The notes under the pieces were generated by a model that was not told the origin of the DNA, did not search any database, and saw only the letters and a program-made list of their open reading frames with translations. DNA of 64,000 nucleotides from Kondoa malvinella (lineage: Eukaryota > Basidiomycota > Agaricostilbomycetes > Agaricostilbales > Kondoaceae). Positions 1 to 11,242 of the stretch are shown here, piece after piece. Location: contig BCIM01000007.1 of NCBI GenBank assembly GCA_039545315.1, positions 336,745-400,744 on the forward strand, given 5' to 3'. How positions within the stretch are numbered: position 1 is the stretch's first letter; the number at the start of each line of letters is the position of its first letter. The position numbers were made by a program, and so were the translations under genes.

Positions 1-1854
1 ACGGGTTGATTTTGAACATCAGGAGGGAATCTTGATTCGGTTGGAGTAGGGAAGCTAGGTGAAGTCGGACGAGAATCAGCAGGTGAAGAAGGTCGACGAT
101 GTTGCGGAGGTGCTTCCAGAGAAGGCGAAGGCGGCATGCCTGCGAGGGAGAATGAGCCATTTGCTCGCGGTAGACCAGGTGCTCGAAGTGTCGTAGGTGA
201 TGACATGTCTCGATTCGGTAAGGAATCTTCGCGTTTTCTTGCGGTGCGCAGAAAAGGTTCGTCGTCATCGCCATCTTCTGGAAAGTTGGGAATGACTACT
301 TGAGCTTGTGATGAAGATTGTCGCATGTCCATCGAAGAAGAGGAAATCGGAAAGCCTAAGCCGTATGCATTGGCTGCTGCGTTTGCTGATACGACATTGC
401 CATCGTCGAACAAACGCATAAGAGGATGGTTGCGAGATGATGCGAGACTTTTCGCTGGTCGTTTAGTGGCATCTATAATGCAATGAGTCTTGTTCAAGAT
501 TCCTGTTGGTGTGCTCACAATCCAGATCGGTGCCCAGATTCGACCCGCCATAATCGTCTGATGGTATCGGTGACTGTTACCAGTCAGCTCCGCAAACGTA
601 AGCACATCAGCTCAAGACTCACCCAGTCCCAGCTACTTTCTGACCCAAACTCTCGCGAATCGTCCGTGCTGGCGTTGGACCATAAGCCTTTCACTACAGC
701 TGGACCAAGTGTTGGGCAGCTTACCTCGGCGAGTCCTCTATCCCAAGCAAAGACTGTCTCACGTTCCCGCTGTTGATCCAATTCCCGTAGCGAGAGATCA
801 GCTCTCTCAAGTTCACAACCGGTACTTTAGCATGCGCTCTGATCCATTTGCTTTTCAGAAGATCTTCAGCCGACAATCGCTAGCTCCATATGAGCTGAGG
901 CGCTCGAGATACCAAAGATAAAAATACCTCAGAAGGATTCTCGGTCAAGCAACAAGCCAAGAATTCGCGCATCATGGCAGACCAAGGTTCATTCGGATCT
1001 AATTTAGCTGGAGGGTTGCGCGGAATCATTTGAATTGCTCGAAGAGGCTCATAATTGGAAAAAGGAGGGTTGCCAGTAGCTGTTTCGTAGCATGTTACGC
1101 CTAGTGACCAAATATCGGCTTTCGTGTCGTACATCTTGCTGTCGTCTATGACTTCAGGGGCCATCCAGTAAGGTGTGCCGATGAAGGTTGATCGCTTGTT
1201 TTGAGTCTGTAAAGCTGCTGCGACACCAAAGTCGCAGAGGAGAATCTTGCCCGTTTGCGTCAAGAGAATGTTGGCGGCTGCAATAGCTTGAGACGGGATT
1301 CTGAGTAGCTCGATAAGAGCTTACCTTTGATATCTCGGTGAATGATGCCTTGACGATGCAGATAGGCCAACGCAACCAATGTCTCGCGCATGATGAGCAC
1401 AACATACTTTTCTTCAATCTTGCATGATTTCATCTACTCGCTGATCAGTACGAGCTCTCTCGCCGACCGTAGGACGGACAATGGTACGAATGCTTCCGCC
1501 TGAAGCAAAGTCCATAGCGATCCACAGCTGAGTCTTGTGAAGCCAGCAACCATGATAAGCCGTACAGTTGTTCTTGTCTGCATCGCGTAGAGAGGAGAGC
1601 AAGGCGACTTCCCGTTGTAACTCGGTCAAGTCATCATCTGGAGTGTCCATTTCAATAATCTTAAGCGCGACGACGGTGCCTGTAGCGTTATGCAGCGCTC
1701 TGTAGACGCTTCCATAGGCTCCCTTGCCTACTGGCTCTGCTCTAGTGAAGAGAGAAGTGACTGCCCAAACATGCAAATCAGTTTACGACCTTTGTCCAAA
1801 CTTTGGCGTGGAACTACCTGGAAGCGTCAGCTCCCGTGGGCTGATTATGGTCAT
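1..1854 (-). CDS. NAK1/SID1-like Ste20-family (GCK) protein kinase, C-terminus beyond window
   Basis: Serine/threonine kinase of the germinal-centre (Ste20-like) group, the type that works in fungal polarity/septation (MOR or SIN) signalling. The spliced N-terminus begins at a short ATG exon (about 1854) followed by the glycine loop VGKGAYGSVYRA, the VAIK-type lysine (VVALKII), HRDIK plus AANILL across an intron, the DFG motif (CDFGVA) and the activation-segment signature GTPYWMAPEVI. The piece KIEEKYVVLIMRETLVALAY is typical of the NAK1/Kic1 branch. After the kinase domain comes a long Ser/Pro-rich tail that stays open to base 1, so the 3' end lies outside. At least five introns are visible. 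The exact start and the junction near 1420-1445 are uncertain. Family assignment is firm; the named orthology is inference. Confidence 0.85.
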
Positions 1855-2186
1855 GACATGCAGAAGAGCTTGTAGAAGAGTCCTTTGCGCGTCGTGAAGC
1901 CGTCTCAAAGTGTCAGGTCGAATCAAGCAAAGAAGAGTTCCTCGAGCATTCGCCTATTGTTGTGGCAGCTTGCGCTATGAATGGGCCAGTCATGGGAGCT
2001 CCTGCCTAGGCTGCCTGCGCTCAGAGTGCGGAAGCGCCTTAATACAGCGCATCTTCCTTCGGCCGTGGACAATAGCTCACGCGTCTTCCGGCCAGAACAA
2101 CAGAGTAGATAAAGCAAATATAGCAGTAATTGCTTTAGCACTCTACGACGAGAAGACATTGCCAATCGTGATCTCAAGAACTCAAC
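1855..2186. other. Intergenic, divergent promoter region
   Basis: About 330 bp between the divergent kinase and FAD hydroxylase genes. Short open frames exist on both strands, but none has a recognisable motif. The region presumably holds both promoters; no specific element stands out. Confidence 0.5.
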
Positions 2187-3591
2187 ATGCGCATTCTCAT
2201 ATCTGGCGCAGGCGTTGCTGGTCCTTGTCTCGCATGGCATCTGGCGAAAGCAGGCGGTCATCAGATTACAGTCATCGAGAAGAGTCGCTCATTGCTATCT
2301 CAAGGCCAAAACAGTGCGTTCATGCTTGAGTAGGCATACCAACAGACTAATGCCAAGTCCAGTCGATGTAACCGATAGCGCGCTCAAAGTGGTGCGCAAG
2401 ATGGGTCTGCTCGATGAGCTTCGAAGGCGAAATACAGGCGAAAAGGGCACTCAGTTCGTGCTATCAAGCGGAAAGCCCTTTGCTTCCTTTCCTCTCATTC
2501 CTGGACTACGGAACAGCATGACGAACGAATTTGAGATTCTGCGAGGCGATTTAGCGACTTTGATGTATGAAGCGACAAAGGATCTGGAGAATGTGGAATA
2601 TCAGTTTGGCTCAAGTATTGCGAGAGTGATGGAGAATGTGGAGAAGAGTGTTAAAGTGGAATTGGCCAATGGAGAACAGCAAGAGCATGATTTGCTTGTA
2701 GCAGCAGATGGCCAATGGTCGAGGATACGCAAGCAATGGTACGTTCAAGTCGCGTTGCGAAGTCCTGGTCTGATGCTCTGTGACAGTTTCCCAGCTGAAA
2801 GCGTCACTGCAATAGACAAGGAAGCCTTTGCGATCTATTGGACATTGCCTCGAATAGCAAGCGACAACGACATGTGGCAGGTGTATACTGCCCTAAAGTC
2901 AAGAGTGCTATGGCTACGACCTGATCCTTGCGGTACTATTCGCGCTGGCTTCACCTACATCCCTTCATCGGAGCAAGAAAAGACAGAATGGAAAGAAGCT
3001 TGTCGAAGTGATTATCAGACTAAAGAAGCGCTGTTAAAAAAGACCTTTGGTGATGCGGGCTGGCAAGTGAAAAGGATGCTCGACAGCTTGGAAGAACAAC
3101 CCGGAGACTTTTACATGCATGCCATAGAGCAGATCAAATTGGCACAATGGTCAAACAACCGCGTCGTTTGCCTGGGTGGTATGCTTCTTCTCACATGTAT
3201 CGAGTCTTCTGATGTGTGTGATGCAGACGCTGCCTATGCTCCGACTCCCTTGACTGGCAAGGGCGCACCATTAGCGATACTGGGCTCATATGTCCTCGCC
3301 GGCGAGATATCAAAGCTACAAGAAGAGCAACATCCATCCGCAGCATTAGAAGCCTACGAAACAGTATTCAAGCCCTTCACTGAGGAAATTCAGCAAATAC
3401 CTTCTTTCATTCCCGGCATCGTACATCCGGCTGCGGAATGGCATCGAATCCTTATCAGAGGCTTGATATGGACATTATCGCAAGTCGCTAAGCAGCAGTG
3501 GCTGATCAAGAGGCTGGGAGGAACAGAGGAAGGCGAAGACTTCAAGTTGCCTTATTATGCTGCCTTCGAGCAAGCTACTGCGGCTCATTGA
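2187..3591 (+). CDS. FAD-dependent monooxygenase (PHBH/UbiH/TetX-like hydroxylase)
   Basis: Single-component flavoprotein hydroxylase of the FAD_binding_3 type. It starts with the dinucleotide-binding motif GAGVAGPCLAWHLAKAGG in a first exon at 2187. The middle has the NADPH/FAD 'DG' motif region (LLVAADGQWSRIRKQ). The third FAD motif, split by an intron, reads G-DAAYAPTPLTGKGAPLA, matching the usual GDAAH.xxP..G.G motif. Three introns were placed: after the first exon near 2309, near 2739-2787 and near 3178-3229. Length is about 430 residues, normal for the family. Substrate cannot be read from sequence; such enzymes oxidise aromatics or polyketide-like compounds. It lies 214 bp upstream of a co-directional cytochrome b5-acyl-CoA dehydrogenase. 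Confidence 0.85.
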
Positions 3592-3805
3592 GGGCACCAG
3601 GCTGTGAGGGTTATAATAGGGATAGGATGAGCGAACAGGCGGAGCTTGGCTGCACTATTACATTTTCCGTTCATGCTCATTCGCCTGAAATAGCATGTGA
3701 TTTTTCTCTCCCCGCAACCGCCACGATCAACGATATCCAGCACCGAACCAGACATTACACAGAACGCGAAGCATAAGCAGCGACCTGTACAAGCCTTGAC
3801 CAAAG

Positions 3806-6333
3806 ATGTCCCGTGAATTCACTCGCGAAGAAGTGTCGAAGCACAACAAGGAGGGAGACCTGTGGTGCATTGTAGACACGAGCGTATACGATCTCTCCAA
3901 ATTCTCTGATCTGCATCCTGGCGGCTCAAACGTACTCCTTGCTTCCGATGTAGCTGGCAAAGACAGCACAAAGATCTTCTTTGGCCTGCACAGGGCTGAA
4001 GTTCTGCAACGCTATCAGAGGCTTAAAATTGGAACCATCAAAGGCGAATCTTCAGAATACATCCTGCCTGCTATTGGCCAGAACAGTCCAGTGCCATATG
4101 GTAACGTCGCTCAAGCTGAATGCAAGAGGTCACGCTAAGCTCGTGATAGGCGAACCTCTGTACTTGCGCGCTGGCTTCTCGAGCCCGTACTACAAGCCTT
4201 CGCACTATGCATTGCAGAAAGCAGCCAGAGCTTTCTTCGACGAATTCGTAAAGCCCGAAGCTGTGGAACACGAGGAGAGCGGCGAACGACCTACGAAGGA
4301 GCTTATTACCAAGATGGGACAGCCGGGAATTGAAATTAATGCTATGCGACTTGGTCCAGGCAAGCATCTGCACGGCCGCAAGCTACTCGGTGGTGTCAAG
4401 GGAGAAGAGTTTGACTATTTCCATGAGTATGTAGCCGGATCGCTTGCAGAACTACATATGAATGGAAATCTTGCCGCAGGCTCATCTTGTCGCAAGAGGT
4501 CGGGCGTCTCGGTACTCGTGGGTACTATGACGGCCTAAGTGCAGGTGAGAGAATCACGATGTCGTGGCGAACAAGGTCTGATGGTGTTCAAACAGGAATG
4601 TGGATTGGCCTCACTCCTCTGATCAACTATCGCAATGTACACGCGGACCTGTAAGAGTCTCTTGGACTAGGGAGGAAATTACTCACGATGTCTTAGAGTA
4701 CCGCAAGTCTTAAAGGGCGACAAGTACATCTGTCTGGCTATTTCTGAAGGTAATTTCGTTGGTGCAATCAATCACAGTGCTAAGTGATGTTCTAGCTTTC
4801 GCTGGGTCTGATGTCGCTAGCATGTAAGCCTGCTCACCGTCATACAGGCTCGGTGTTGACCGTAAGCTAGGCGAACAACCGCTACAAAATCAAAAGATGG
4901 CAAGCACTACGTGATAAACGGCACCAAGAAATGGTCAGCCTTAATTCACGCTTGAAACGACCCGACTGATCCTCTTGTAGGATCACCAATGGCACTTTCG
5001 CAGATGCAAGTCTCCCTTTCTGTTCTTCCTTCTGACGTTCTGACATTCGCAACAGTACTTCTCTGTCGGATGTCGCACTGGAAAGAACGAGCTTTCTATG
5101 ATTTTGGTGCCTAGACAAGATGGCGTTGACACTAAAGGCATCAAGACGAGTTACTGTATGCTTTTCCTCATTTTAGACAGAGCTGCTCTGACGGCTGGTC
5201 TTAGCCTCTGCTGCTGGCACAGCTTACGTGTGCGTATGAAAAATCAGCATCGACCTAGCCTTGAAATTGCATTCAGAACCTTCGACGATGTCAAAGTGCC
5301 CGTCGAGAATTTGATCGGAGATGAAGGCGATGGTCTGAAGATCATCTTGTCCAAGTCAGTCAAAATCCATGTTCACGTTTGTGACTGCTGACCGCTTCGT
5401 TCTAGTTTCGTGAGCGATCAAGAAGCTAACAGTTTTTGTTAGCTGATCAAGCAACAGAACCACGAGAGGTGGAATATGGTAACGATAACAGCCAGATGGG
5501 CTCGGTTCATCACTGAAGAGGCGTTCAAGTGGTAAATTCTCCGATTCAGAGAAAGTTTGCGAGGCTGATACATTTTACAGGTCACATCAGCGTGAAGTGT
5601 TTGGCAAGCCTCTGATTGATCGTGAGCTATTCTGCTACTTGTAATACGGTCTCTGATAGTCTTTACTGCTGGCAGAGCCAGTTATTCGAGCGAAGGTTTG
5701 CGAACAAGAATCATCATCGAAGCAAACCGACTAATTCGTGATAGTTCGGAGACATGTTTGCATCATGTGAAGCTTTACAGAGCTGGCTCGAGACCATCAC
5801 GCACCAGATGTGCACTATGAGCTGTAAGCCATTCAATTTTATCTTTGATTATGCTCACCTCGTGCAGACAAGGAGCAAGCTAAGCATCTCGCCGGGCCTA
5901 TTGGACTTCTCAAGTACTACTCTACTCGCGTTATTCATGACGTCGTCGACAACGCAGTTCAGAGTAAGTCAGCTGAGATTTTGATCTGCCTTCGCTCATT
6001 GATTTTACGAATCAATAGTTCTAGGCGGTAGAGGAATAACCAAGGCTAGTCTCTTCTACACAGTATCGTTCCGATTCTGAGTTCAATGACAGGGCGGAAT
6101 GGGAATGTACATCGAAATAGCTCAAAGAACATACAAGGTTTGCTGTCTCTACTGATTTTGGCCCTTCTTTCTGATCAGTCTTGGCTTGCATTCAGTTCGA
6201 TGCCATCCTAGGCGGGTCAGAGGAAGTGCTCCGCGACTTGGGTGTGAAGCAAGCGATGAAACAGGTGAGAACGATACTCTGGCTGTACTTCTTTTGCTAA
6301 AAAGTCAATCAGATGCCGAAAGCGGTGCTCTAG
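3806..6333 (+). CDS. Cytochrome b5-acyl-CoA dehydrogenase fusion
   Basis: The N-terminal ~80 residues form a cytochrome b5 domain with the haem-ligand motif DLHPGGSNVL and a second histidine in FFGLHRAEV. After a linker the protein becomes an acyl-CoA dehydrogenase: ISEAFAGSDVA substrate/FAD region, GTKKWITNGTFADYF, VPVENLIGDEGDGLKII, SHQREVFGKPL, and near the C-terminus QILGGRGITKGGMG and GGSEEVLRDLGVKQAMKQ. About twelve short introns are needed, several with clear gt..ag ends. The final exon is tiny, encoding MPKAVL before the stop at 6331. The fusion occurs in fungi; the b5 domain may deliver or accept electrons for the flavin, which is inference. No peroxisomal or mitochondrial signal is obvious. 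Confidence 0.85.
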
Positions 6334-6455
6334 ATCACAACAAGGGTTCCTCCTCCTCTGTTATATTGTATTGGCAGTGTATCTATGCATGCATTGGTAT
6401 TATGTTGCATCTGCGTGAAATCTAAGTGGTCTTCATCTCTAGTAATTTCTCCTCT

Positions 6456-8432
6456 TCAAGGGCTGTTGTTTTGCCTGCGGGCTGGGGTAGTCTTTGGTAG
6501 TGACCACGACAGCACCGACCCTAGACCAGTCGCGAAGAGCATCACAAGCCACACCAGGCGACCAGACAAGATGTGAGGGTGAGATATTGAAAAGGCGAAT
6601 AAGGTCGAGGCAGCACTTGGCGAGATGGCGCGCATAGCTGCAGATCCAGTTTGCGAGAGGCCCTGCAGCTAAAGATCAGCTCAGATATCAGGCACGATCA
6701 AAAAACGCACGTTCATAGTGCCCAAGGCTGATTTCGAGGGCGAGACTGAATTGATCAACAGCATGTTACAGCTCGAACCCTAAGCGGAATGAGAACACAT
6801 TGGGTGACTAGTATTGTGCATACCATGTTACCCAATCTGCAGAAACGTCAGCGACAGAAGAAGGCAACAGCGTGGACACTCACGCAGTGCAAGCTAAAGC
6901 AACGAAGAAGGCTACCATGGCTGCTGTGCCCTTGAGATAGCTAGACACAGCTAGCGTTACGACCGCAGCGGGAAAGAAGTTGATGAATATTTGGTACAGC
7001 GCTGATTCGAGCGATTAATGAGTCGTTTGCGCAAAGGTCTAGAACATACCTGTCGTTCCAAGACGGGACTGTAAGCCTCCGAATAGTACGCTTTGAACAA
7101 AGATGACCACTGTAGCGCGTTTCGCTTCAGGCCGAGATGATCGCTGCTACGGGATAGCGAGCTTACTAAACGCCCTCGTTGCCAGCGCGTTCCCAATCTG
7201 CGCCGGCTTCAACCCAAGTCCACCATCTTGTTGAGGTGTAAAAGCGAATAAAGGCTGGATGACCATAAGCCCATTTGTGAAGAAGCTGAACATGCTGTAA
7301 TTGACGAGGACGATTTGGATCTTGCGGTCTTGAAGTAGCGACATGACTGTAGGTGGTGCTTCTTTTTGAGGTGCAGGTAGAAGAGGTGCGGCTTCGTCTG
7401 CTTCTGTTACATCTTTACTTTCGGACTGATCGATCTTGGAAGCCAAAGTCTACATGCCAGAAATCAGCCATGCCAATGGAAAGAGCATGATGGCTTACCT
7501 CTTTCAAGAACAGCAGACCGAGTAAAGACGCCAGTAAGGGCAAACAAGCTGCAGCAATACAAGGCAAGAGGTAAGGGAAGCGAGTCAATAGCCAATTGCC
7601 GCCAAAGACTCGAGGAAAGCGATCAACAGGGTTGGCTAGTTGTCCACCAAGCGTTTGACCGAGAGCGACACCGATGCTGTATGTTAAAGGCCTGCATGAC
7701 GGTTCAGACAGGAGGATAGAGATAGCAATACACAACAGACATGAGGGCAAAGACCTTTCCTTCGTTCGTTTTATCCGTCAATTCCCCTAATGCGCTCTTG
7801 AGCACGCCAGCATTACCGTCTGCAGGCTACTGTCAACAACACGCTGTCTGAACATGCTGGACGTACTCAGTACACCAGATAAACAGCGAGCACCAATCAT
7901 GGCAGGTAGCGATCTGCTTAGACCAAACAGAACAACGCTAAACGCTGCTCCAAACAAGCCGAAGCACAGCGTTGGCCGTCGTCCAATCCTGTCTGATAGT
8001 CTTCCCCACTGGAATTCATTGTAAGGCTCCATTCAAACACAGTTTTTGACTACACTGACTTGTAGGATGGTCAAGAACTGTGCAATGGCAAAGGCCGACT
8101 CTATATAACCGCTATAGTAGCCCACGGTTTTTGCTGAATCGGTAATGTGAAGATCCGCAACTGGTTCACAGAGCCAGGTGTGAGCTGACACGGCAGGTTT
8201 TTCATTGATCTGGCGTCACCTTGCTGATTCACGAATGGAAACTGGCAGAGTATTTCCCTCAGATGAGCAGCCTGAGGGTGTTTGATGGGTTGATATAGCA
8301 TACAATGACGGTAAAAGCGACAGGCTCAGAGATGCGCATGAACATTAATATCGCTAGTTGTAGCTTTGGCAGCGGTGTCACAGAAGATTTCGCAGCTGAA
8401 TTGGGCAGCAGAACATCTCTTTCTGAAGACAT
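6456..8432 (-). CDS. MFS transporter, DHA1 type (YCR023C/ZIF1-like)
   Basis: Twelve-helix major facilitator of the drug:H+ antiporter-1 type. The start (8432) gives a short polar N-terminus leading into LQLAILMFMRISEPVAF, the usual first-helix region of this subfamily, followed by FPFVNQ. The A-motif is WGRLSDRIGRRPTL, then FGLSRSLPAMIGARCLSG and the C-motif-like helix YSIGVALGQTLGGQLA. A charged cytosolic loop rich in Glu/Ala (around 7350-7440) separates the two halves. The C-terminus is LVMLFATGLGSVLSW and ends at 6456. Many short introns. Related proteins export small molecules or move zinc chelates; the substrate here is unknown. It points towards the b5-dehydrogenase gene and ends 122 bp from it. 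Confidence 0.85.
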
Positions 8433-8708
8433 GATATCTTGAACGCCTTCGAAGGTATAATAGAGCTCTGGTATAGCAGCAGTCTGGGTATGATTCTAGT
8501 TCGTGGGAATCCTCCAAAACAACTTCATACGAAATTGACGCCGTTCGGGGTCAACCGAATGCTTAGGAATATCTACTCTTCAAGCTTTGGGAGCGATGAT
8601 GATAAGTACTGTGACACTGTAAATTGTTGAACGCATCATGTCTTATACATATATACAATCCGGATAGCATGCGCTCGCAAATCAGGTGCAGCGGACAAGA
8701 TTCGATCA

Positions 8709-10536
8709 TCAAGCGAGGACCCATTTCCGATACTGCGAGCAAGCGACCAATATTCGCAACTGCGTACAAATCAGCACCACAAAGCGATAGTATGGTCTCA
8801 CTTACGAAAGCTTCATCCCTCTTCCGGACTTGATAGAACGCTTGACTCTGTTTGAAGCCATTAGCGCAAAGCCCGGAAACAGTCAAATTCAACGGACCGT
8901 CTTATCTTCTAGCGTAATTTCCAATCCATCACCTATCCCTTGTAATCCCAAACCATCAGCAGCTTGCCAAGATTGAATCTTCTTGACTGCTGTGATGAGT
9001 TTCAATTCGAAAGAAGCATAAGGTGTAGGCGCTTCATGTCGTTTGATATGGATGCCTCGGTAAAAGTGGATATGATCTGCTGTAATCGTAAGGTTGCCTT
9101 TGCCTGAATCATAATTGGCAAAACAGCCTTTAAAAACAAATCTTAGCTATTCCTTACTATCAACCCATAAACGGGGCTTACTAAAGACACCAAAGTTCTC
9201 CAAAGGCAAATCTTCACCCCTCGCCAATGACCTCAAATTGGCAAACGAAATCGCTTTCTGACCCGTAGCCATCTCGCTACTTCTTTCCGCAAGATCAACA
9301 GCAGTCTTGAAATAGCCCGTAAATTTGGCCGCTCGACTCGTAGGCGCAGGAGTAGGCGGTTCAACTTGGCCTTCTGCGGTCTCAGCTTTGACTTTCGGTT
9401 CTGGAATAGTCGAGAGTAAAAGTGGATTAGCTTGAAGTTGGCTGAATACTAGTTGAGCGTTTGTGGGTACGCCTAGATAGAGCGAACGTTGGAGGTTGAG
9501 GTATTTTGCTAGTTCGGGATTGGATTTGGCTAATGGTTGACCGCCGAAAAGAGCTAGTCCGATGAAAGCGGATGTACAGCGGGCCAGCATGTGGGCTGTT
9601 GTAAAGTAGAGCAGAATGGAAGTCGCAGCGAAAATTGCGGCAAACTTCAGCCTAGGTCCTTTAGGAACGGCTGGCGCAAACATACTGCGATATTGGTCAG
9701 ACAGGAATGGCGGACACGAGAAGACACCCACTTTTGAGCACGCTCGTGTACATCGGCTATTGTGCCAGTAACGACTTGTATAGGCTGGCCATGCCGCCGT
9801 ATTCTATCTGTCCAGCGTACTCGCAGACCTAGCGGCGCTTTCAAAGGAGACGACACGGTCTGAAGCACTGTAGAGGCGAAAGAGTTGGTTCGTTCCAACT
9901 TTGGTTGATCATTCAATTGTTCTTCGGCTCTAGTGACTTCTGTAGCGAAGGAATTGTCGAGCATGGAATCCACTTCATCGGCTAACAAAGCTGCATCTTG
10001 TTCTGTTTGCTTTGCATCATCTGCTATCTCTTTCGAAGTAGATTTGAATATCGCAAAGATCGGTGCTTCGAAGAAAGTAGGAAAGACCAGATAGAGGGCA
10101 AAGAATGCAAAGAGCGCTGGCAGAAGCACGTTGAGATACCACAGAGTAGCGTACAGAATGGCCCATGAAGTCGAAGCGGTCTTGTTCTGCCATGTTGCGA
10201 CTCGTATGAGCGCCTTAGCAAAGGGCGCCCAAGTCCTGGCGATGCTAAGGTATAATCTGCCAACGTTATGCTGCAAGACGCTAGAGACCATAGCTTCATT
10301 CGGCGAAGGAGACAAGTTATCAGGAGCAGGTAGACGTCCATGTAGCTTGCTGCTGGGATCAATATCTTCCTCCCACGTTTTTACGCTGACCACCCGCTGC
10401 AAGAAATGACGTGCATCAACGCGAAGACATCAAAGACCAGGGCTGGATTCACTTTGGATAGCAATATACTTGAATGCTTTGCTGTTGCCTTTGCTGAGAC
10501 CGGCTGCTCGCTTTTGAGTTCCGCTTGAGCTACCAT
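8709..10536 (-). CDS. DUF3292-like fungal membrane protein with GRAM-like C-terminal domain
   Basis: Conserved fungal protein without a known reaction. The N-terminal half has LSPSPNEAMVSSVLQHNVGR followed by two hydrophobic helices (LWYLNVLLPALFAFFALYL), and another helix pair after LKFAAIFAATSILLYF; this arrangement resembles the DUF3292 family as I recall it. A C-terminal GRAM/PH-like module reads GNLTITADHIHFYRGIHIKR, then KLITAVKKIQSW and RDEAFLRILVACSQYRKWVL before the stop at 8709. Such modules often bind membrane lipids, which is inference here. Introns were placed near 9130-9180, 9660-9735 and two near the 3' end. The start is uncertain: the ATG at 10536 is the last in-frame one that does not overlap the divergent SDHAF1-like gene. 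Confidence 0.6.
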
Positions 10537-10570
10537 CACTTTCTGTTCACTTGGTAACAATGTTGGAGCC

Positions 10571-11126
10571 ATGCCGCCTCGACCTCCTTCAGGATTACAG
10601 CGAGATGTCTTTAATCTGTACAAGCACTTCTTGTCAGCCCTTTGCTCTTCTATTGAGCCTTGCTGCAGAGACTCACCTTGACAGAGACAGGCAATTGATC
10701 AGAACCAAGCCTGAAGTGCGCCACTATTCATGATCAGTGACTGTGCAAAGAGCCTCATGTTTTATCGCTAGACGTCAAGGCCGGGCTGGTATCAATATGT
10801 ACAACATCAATTTCGTGTAAATGGAGCTCGACTAGGCAAAAGAGACGTCGCAGCCATGTTTGTCAATATCTCGCTTTGGATCGATAGCGGCTGACTAGTA
10901 GCTTGTACAGTGAATACAGCATACGGGTAAGCGGCTCGTCGCATTCCATTAACCGAGAACTGAAGCAGAGAGACAGCAAGGGAAAAAGATGCTCGAAGTC
11001 TATCGATCACCACACATCAAGAATGTCGCTCCTCTATCAGAGGATCATTACCCGTTAGGATTCGCTGCTTCCGGAGATCGACCATTACCACAAAAGACAA
11101 AAGTCACGCTCGATAACAACCTCTAA
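10571..11126 (+). CDS. SDHAF1-like LYR-motif mitochondrial assembly factor
   Basis: Small LYR-family protein of about 110 residues, rebuilt from five exons. The first exon encodes MPPRPPSGLQRDVFNLYKHF; the LYR motif appears as LYK. Next come LIRTKPE, then WYQYVQHQFRVNGARLGKRD and IEYSIRQGKKMLEVYRSP, which follow the SDHAF1 pattern (Arg-rich helix, ...RDV..IE.L.R.G...LE.Y). Known SDHAF1 proteins help insert or protect the iron-sulphur subunit of succinate dehydrogenase in the mitochondrial matrix. Introns have clean ends; the one with donor gtgcgcc at about 10716 and the one with donor gtttgtc near 10860 fit best. The stop is at 11124. The ATG overlaps none of the opposite gene but lies only about 34 bp from its assumed start. 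Confidence 0.75.
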
Positions 11127-11242
11127 CATACATGTCGTTCCCCATCACCTGCTCCAACTACTCGACACTGGCGAGAGCAGAAACTCTTCTTACATTTTGT
11201 ACAAGTTGCTATAACACACAAACCAAGTCAGTACAATCATCA

